64,000 bases of DNA. Origin: an uncultured Polaribacter sp. GTDB lineage: Bacteria; Bacteroidota; Bacteroidia; Flavobacteriales; Flavobacteriaceae. Shown here piece after piece: positions 62,014-64,000 of the stretch; within the stretch, counting starts at the first letter, position 1, and each line of letters opens with the position of its first letter. The position numbers were made by a program, and so were the translations under genes. The DNA is taken from positions 1 through 64,000 of the forward strand of contig NZ_CANMFI010000005.1 in the NCBI RefSeq assembly GCF_947497125.1, in the 5' to 3' direction. A model generated the notes under the pieces. It made no database searches. It was not told the DNA's origin and saw nothing but the letters and a program-made list of their open reading frames with translations.

Positions 62014-62082
62014 TGTCATTCCTGCGTAGACAGGAATCTATTTATATAGTTTCTATGGATTCCCGATTTATCGGGAATGACA
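62014..62082. repeat. 69-base palindromic element between moaA and moeA
   Basis: Outer ends TGTCATTCC and GGAATGACA are perfect inverted repeats. Two inner hairpins are nested: ATTCCTG-cgtaga-CAGGAAT (62018-62037) and ATTCCCGAT-tt-ATCGGGAAT (62059-62078). It has the look of a small non-autonomous element and would fold strongly in the moaA-moeA transcript. Confidence 0.75.
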
Positions 62083-62128
62083 TTTCGTTATTTGTTTAAA
62101 CAGTTACACGATTAATCAAATAAACATT

Positions 62129-63121
62129 TTACCCTCCAATCGTACTCATACTTTCAGAAACATCCCCTTTTGTTCGGTTTGCTTCAGCTATAAAACCATT
62201 TTCTGGTTTCTTTTTTACCAAACTTAAAAAAAGTTCTTTTAAATCGTCATTAGAGGCTCCGTTTCTAATAAAATCTCTTAAATTAAAAACACCATCATCA
62301 AACAAACAGTTTTTAAAAGTTCCGGTAGATGTAATTCTAATTCGGTTACAATCACCACAAATTGTTCTTGTAAATGCCGGAATTATACCAACAGTACCTT
62401 TATGATTTTCTATTGAAAAATTACGTGAAGTAGATGATTTTTCAGATTGAATTTCAGCAACATCAAACTCAGATTTTATTTCATTTAAAATTTTATTATA
62501 ATTCCAACTTTCCTGCATTTCACGTTGTCCTTTTCCATTAAAGGGCATTTCTTCTATAAATCTTACTGCAATGTTTTTATCTTTTGTTAAGGCTACAAAA
62601 TCATTAATTTCATTGGTATTTATGCCAGATTGCACAACAACATTCAGTTTTAAATTCATGCTGCTTTTTTCTAGCAATTCCATGGTTTTAAAAACTTCAT
62701 CAAAAACATTTCTACGTGTTATTTTATTAAATGTTTCTGCTTGCAAACTATCAATACTAAGATTGATGTTTTTTACCTTTTTTAACTTCTCTAAGGTATC
62801 AATATGATTAGAAATCAATGCCCCATTGGTAGTTATATTAATATCTTCTAACAAATCGTTATAGGATAACATTTCTAAAAATCCAATAAAATCTTTTCTA
62901 ACAAAAGGTTCTCCACCAGTTAATCTAATTTTATGAACACCCAATTCTGTTAACACACGAATTACACGATACATTTCTTTAAACGTTAATAGCTCTTGTT
63001 TTGGTACAATATCAATACCATGTGCAGGCATACAATACTGGCAACGTAAGTTACAGCGATCGGTTACCGCTAAACGAACATAGTTAATTTGTCTTCCAAA
63101 AGAGTCTACTAGTGTACTCAT
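62129..63121 (-). CDS. moaA: GTP 3',8-cyclase MoaA
   Basis: MoaA is a radical SAM enzyme that begins molybdenum cofactor synthesis from GTP. The 330-aa product has the N-terminal cluster motif 'DRCNLRCQYCMP' (CxxxCxxC), 'LTGGEPFVRKD', and the C-terminal cluster in 'TICGDCNRIRITSTGTFKNC'. It ends in Gly-Gly, the C-terminal pair needed for activity. The stop is followed by 46 bases to the repeat element and moeA. The preceding YeeE-like gene ends one base before its ATG. Confidence 0.96.
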   Translation of the reverse strand: MSTLVDSFGRQINYVRLAVTDRCNLRCQYCMPAHGIDIVPKQELLTFKEMYRVIRVLTELGVHKIRLTGGEPFVRKDFIGFLEMLSYNDLLEDINITTNGALISNHIDTLEKLKKVKNINLSIDSLQAETFNKITRRNVFDEVFKTMELLEKSSMNLKLNVVVQSGINTNEINDFVALTKDKNIAVRFIEEMPFNGKGQREMQESWNYNKILNEIKSEFDVAEIQSEKSSTSRNFSIENHKGTVGIIPAFTRTICGDCNRIRITSTGTFKNCLFDDGVFNLRDFIRNGASNDDLKELFLSLVKKKPENGFIAEANRTKGDVSESMSTIGG

Positions 63122-63535
63122 TTAGTTGGGTAATTTTTTACTAATGGCACCGTACAAAAATGTACCGATAAGCGCTCCTAATAATAAAATTAAAGCAGGT
63201 ACTAATTTGAAACCTAAAATAACAAAAATAGGTGCAGCACAAGCGCCTGAAATACCCCAGCCTAAACCAAAAAGTGCGCCTCCAAAAAGTGTGCTTATAT
63301 ATCCTTTTTTCTTTGGTTTTGGAGTAATCTTATGACCATTTATATCTTTTATTTTCCCTGTTTTAAAGAGTTGCATAAAAATTGCAGAAACAAGGACTGC
63401 TCCTCCAATAATTCCGAACATATGAAATGATTGAAAAGTAAACATTTCGTAAAAACGATACCAAGAAATGGCTTGTGTTTTACTTAAAACAATTGCAAAA
63501 AATATACCGAGTATTAAAAATTTGATGTTTTTCAT
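63122..63535 (-). CDS. YeeE/YedE-type (DUF6691-like) membrane protein, second half
   Basis: The 137-aa protein has four hydrophobic helices and the conserved 'GLGWGISGACAAPIFVILG' segment with one cysteine. It is the second partner of a split YeeE/YedE pair; in fused homologues the two halves form one thiosulfate or sulfur-compound channel in the inner membrane. It begins 12 bases after the first half and its stop abuts the moaA start, which links sulfur import to cofactor synthesis by context only. Confidence 0.85.
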   Translation of the reverse strand: MKNIKFLILGIFFAIVLSKTQAISWYRFYEMFTFQSFHMFGIIGGAVLVSAIFMQLFKTGKIKDINGHKITPKPKKKGYISTLFGGALFGLGWGISGACAAPIFVILGFKLVPALILLLGALIGTFLYGAISKKLPN

Positions 63536-63547
63536 TTCTATATTATT

Positions 63548-64000
63548 TTAAAATAAAATTGGTATTAAAAACCAGGTAGCTATAATACCACCAATAAAAA
63601 AGCCAATAACTGCTAATAATGAAGGAAATTGCAAACTACTTAAACCGGTAATTGCGTGCCCAGAGGTACAACCACCTGCGTAACGAGTACCAAAACCAAT
63701 AAAAATACCTGAAACAATAAGTATTAAAAATCCTTTTAAAGAAAAGACTACTTCGGTACTAAAAATTTCATCTGGAAAATATTGAGAAGCAACATTCAAA
63801 AATCCTAAATCAGATAATTCTTGAATCGTATCTGGATTTAAATCGATGGTTGGATCCGGAATTAAATATCCTTCTGTAATAAAACCACCAATAATTAAAC
63901 CAACAATAAATAATAGTGCATAATCTCTTTGTTTCCAATCTTTCTTAAAATAATCAGATACTTTTCCGGCACCAGACATTGTACATAAGGTTTCAAAATT
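63548..64000 (-). CDS. YeeE/YedE-type membrane protein, first half, N-terminus beyond right edge
   Basis: The frame has an ATG at 63979, but it stays open to base 64000, and the extra residues before that ATG ('NFETLCT') fit the conserved region that precedes 'MSGAGKVSDYF' in longer homologues, where I recall 'CTMCGAGK'. I therefore read it as a partial gene whose true start is outside the window. Visible are 'DYALLFIVGLIIGGFI', and the family motif 'GTRYAGGCTSGHAITGLSSLQFPS' with its conserved cysteine, plus a terminal helix. It probably conducts a small sulfur species. Confidence 0.78.
   Translation of the reverse strand, partial: NFETLCTMSGAGKVSDYFKKDWKQRDYALLFIVGLIIGGFITEGYLIPDPTIDLNPDTIQELSDLGFLNVASQYFPDEIFSTEVVFSLKGFLILIVSGIFIGFGTRYAGGCTSGHAITGLSSLQFPSLLAVIGFFIGGIIATWFLIPILF

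Noticed and set aside
63548..63979. Complete YeeE gene starting at 63979
   Set aside because: The frame stays open to the window edge and the upstream residues resemble the conserved N-terminal part of longer homologues, so it is treated as partial.

Overview
The window comes from a member of the phylum Bacteroidota, most likely a marine or aquatic Flavobacteriaceae close to Polaribacter or Tenacibaculum. The base composition is strongly AT-rich. Promoters carry the Bacteroidota -7 element TAnnTTTG, and one gene encodes a protein with a C-terminal type IX secretion (T9SS) sorting domain. The gene neighbourhoods are also familiar from that family: alaS-M23-MerR-LemA-TPM and ileS-TraR/DksA-like-lspA. 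Placement below family level is inference. I see no rRNA, tRNA, CRISPR array, transposase or prophage.

Layout. 1-846 is a secreted NHL-repeat protein cut by the left edge. 1.1-4 kb holds the ribosome-assembly GTPases era and der. 4.1-8.4 kb is a redox and molybdoenzyme-maturation run: msrB, msrA, selO, an XdhC-like gene and a MocA-like gene. 8.4-11.7 kb (minus) has two TPM-domain proteins, LemA, a MerR regulator and an M23 peptidase, divergent from alaS. 14.4-26.9 kb is mostly housekeeping: GSCFA, rhodanese, a long aromatic amino acid hydroxylase, gpmI, an atypical thioredoxin, a HAD-like protein, map, a methyltransferase, apbE, an OmpA-like lipoprotein, a DEAD-box helicase, tatD and ogt. 27-31 kb encodes envelope proteins.

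31.3-39.7 kb looks like a phosphate-acquisition locus. A TonB-dependent receptor and a beta-helix lipoprotein (minus) diverge from an OprO/OprP-type porin and a Pit transporter fused to a PhoU-like domain (plus). Paired TAACAT half-sites lie upstream of the receptor, the porin and the transporter, and before the small gene at 31.4 kb. Three of these pairs have the 7+4+7 bp geometry of Pho boxes. An orphan terminator between the divergent genes suggests a small RNA.

39.8-52.9 kb holds a patatin/beta-barrel fusion, uvrC, a T9SS-secreted protein with an unlisted 55-aa companion peptide, lspA, an exported protein, a TraR/DksA-like protein, ileS and a TerB/DnaJ protein. 53-56.6 kb has a folded dispersed-repeat-like element, a bacilliredoxin, an HD hydrolase, an AraC regulator with an unlisted 57-aa downstream ORF, and a (TTAG)9 tract. 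56.7-64 kb (minus) has an enoyl-CoA hydratase, an NtrY-like histidine kinase and a molybdenum-cofactor cluster (mobA fusion, moaC, moeA, moaA), headed by a YeeE/YedE-type pair whose first gene runs off the right edge. This cluster is littered with palindromic repeat units, two of them read in frame inside mobA.

Working together: moaA, moaC, moeA and mobA build the molybdenum cofactor, while the XdhC/MocA pair near the left end would deliver a cytosine-type cofactor to a hydroxylase not present here. MsrA, MsrB and SelO form an oxidative-damage unit. The phosphate locus would cover outer-membrane entry (porin, TonB receptor), surface capture (lipoprotein, inferred) and inner-membrane import (Pit).
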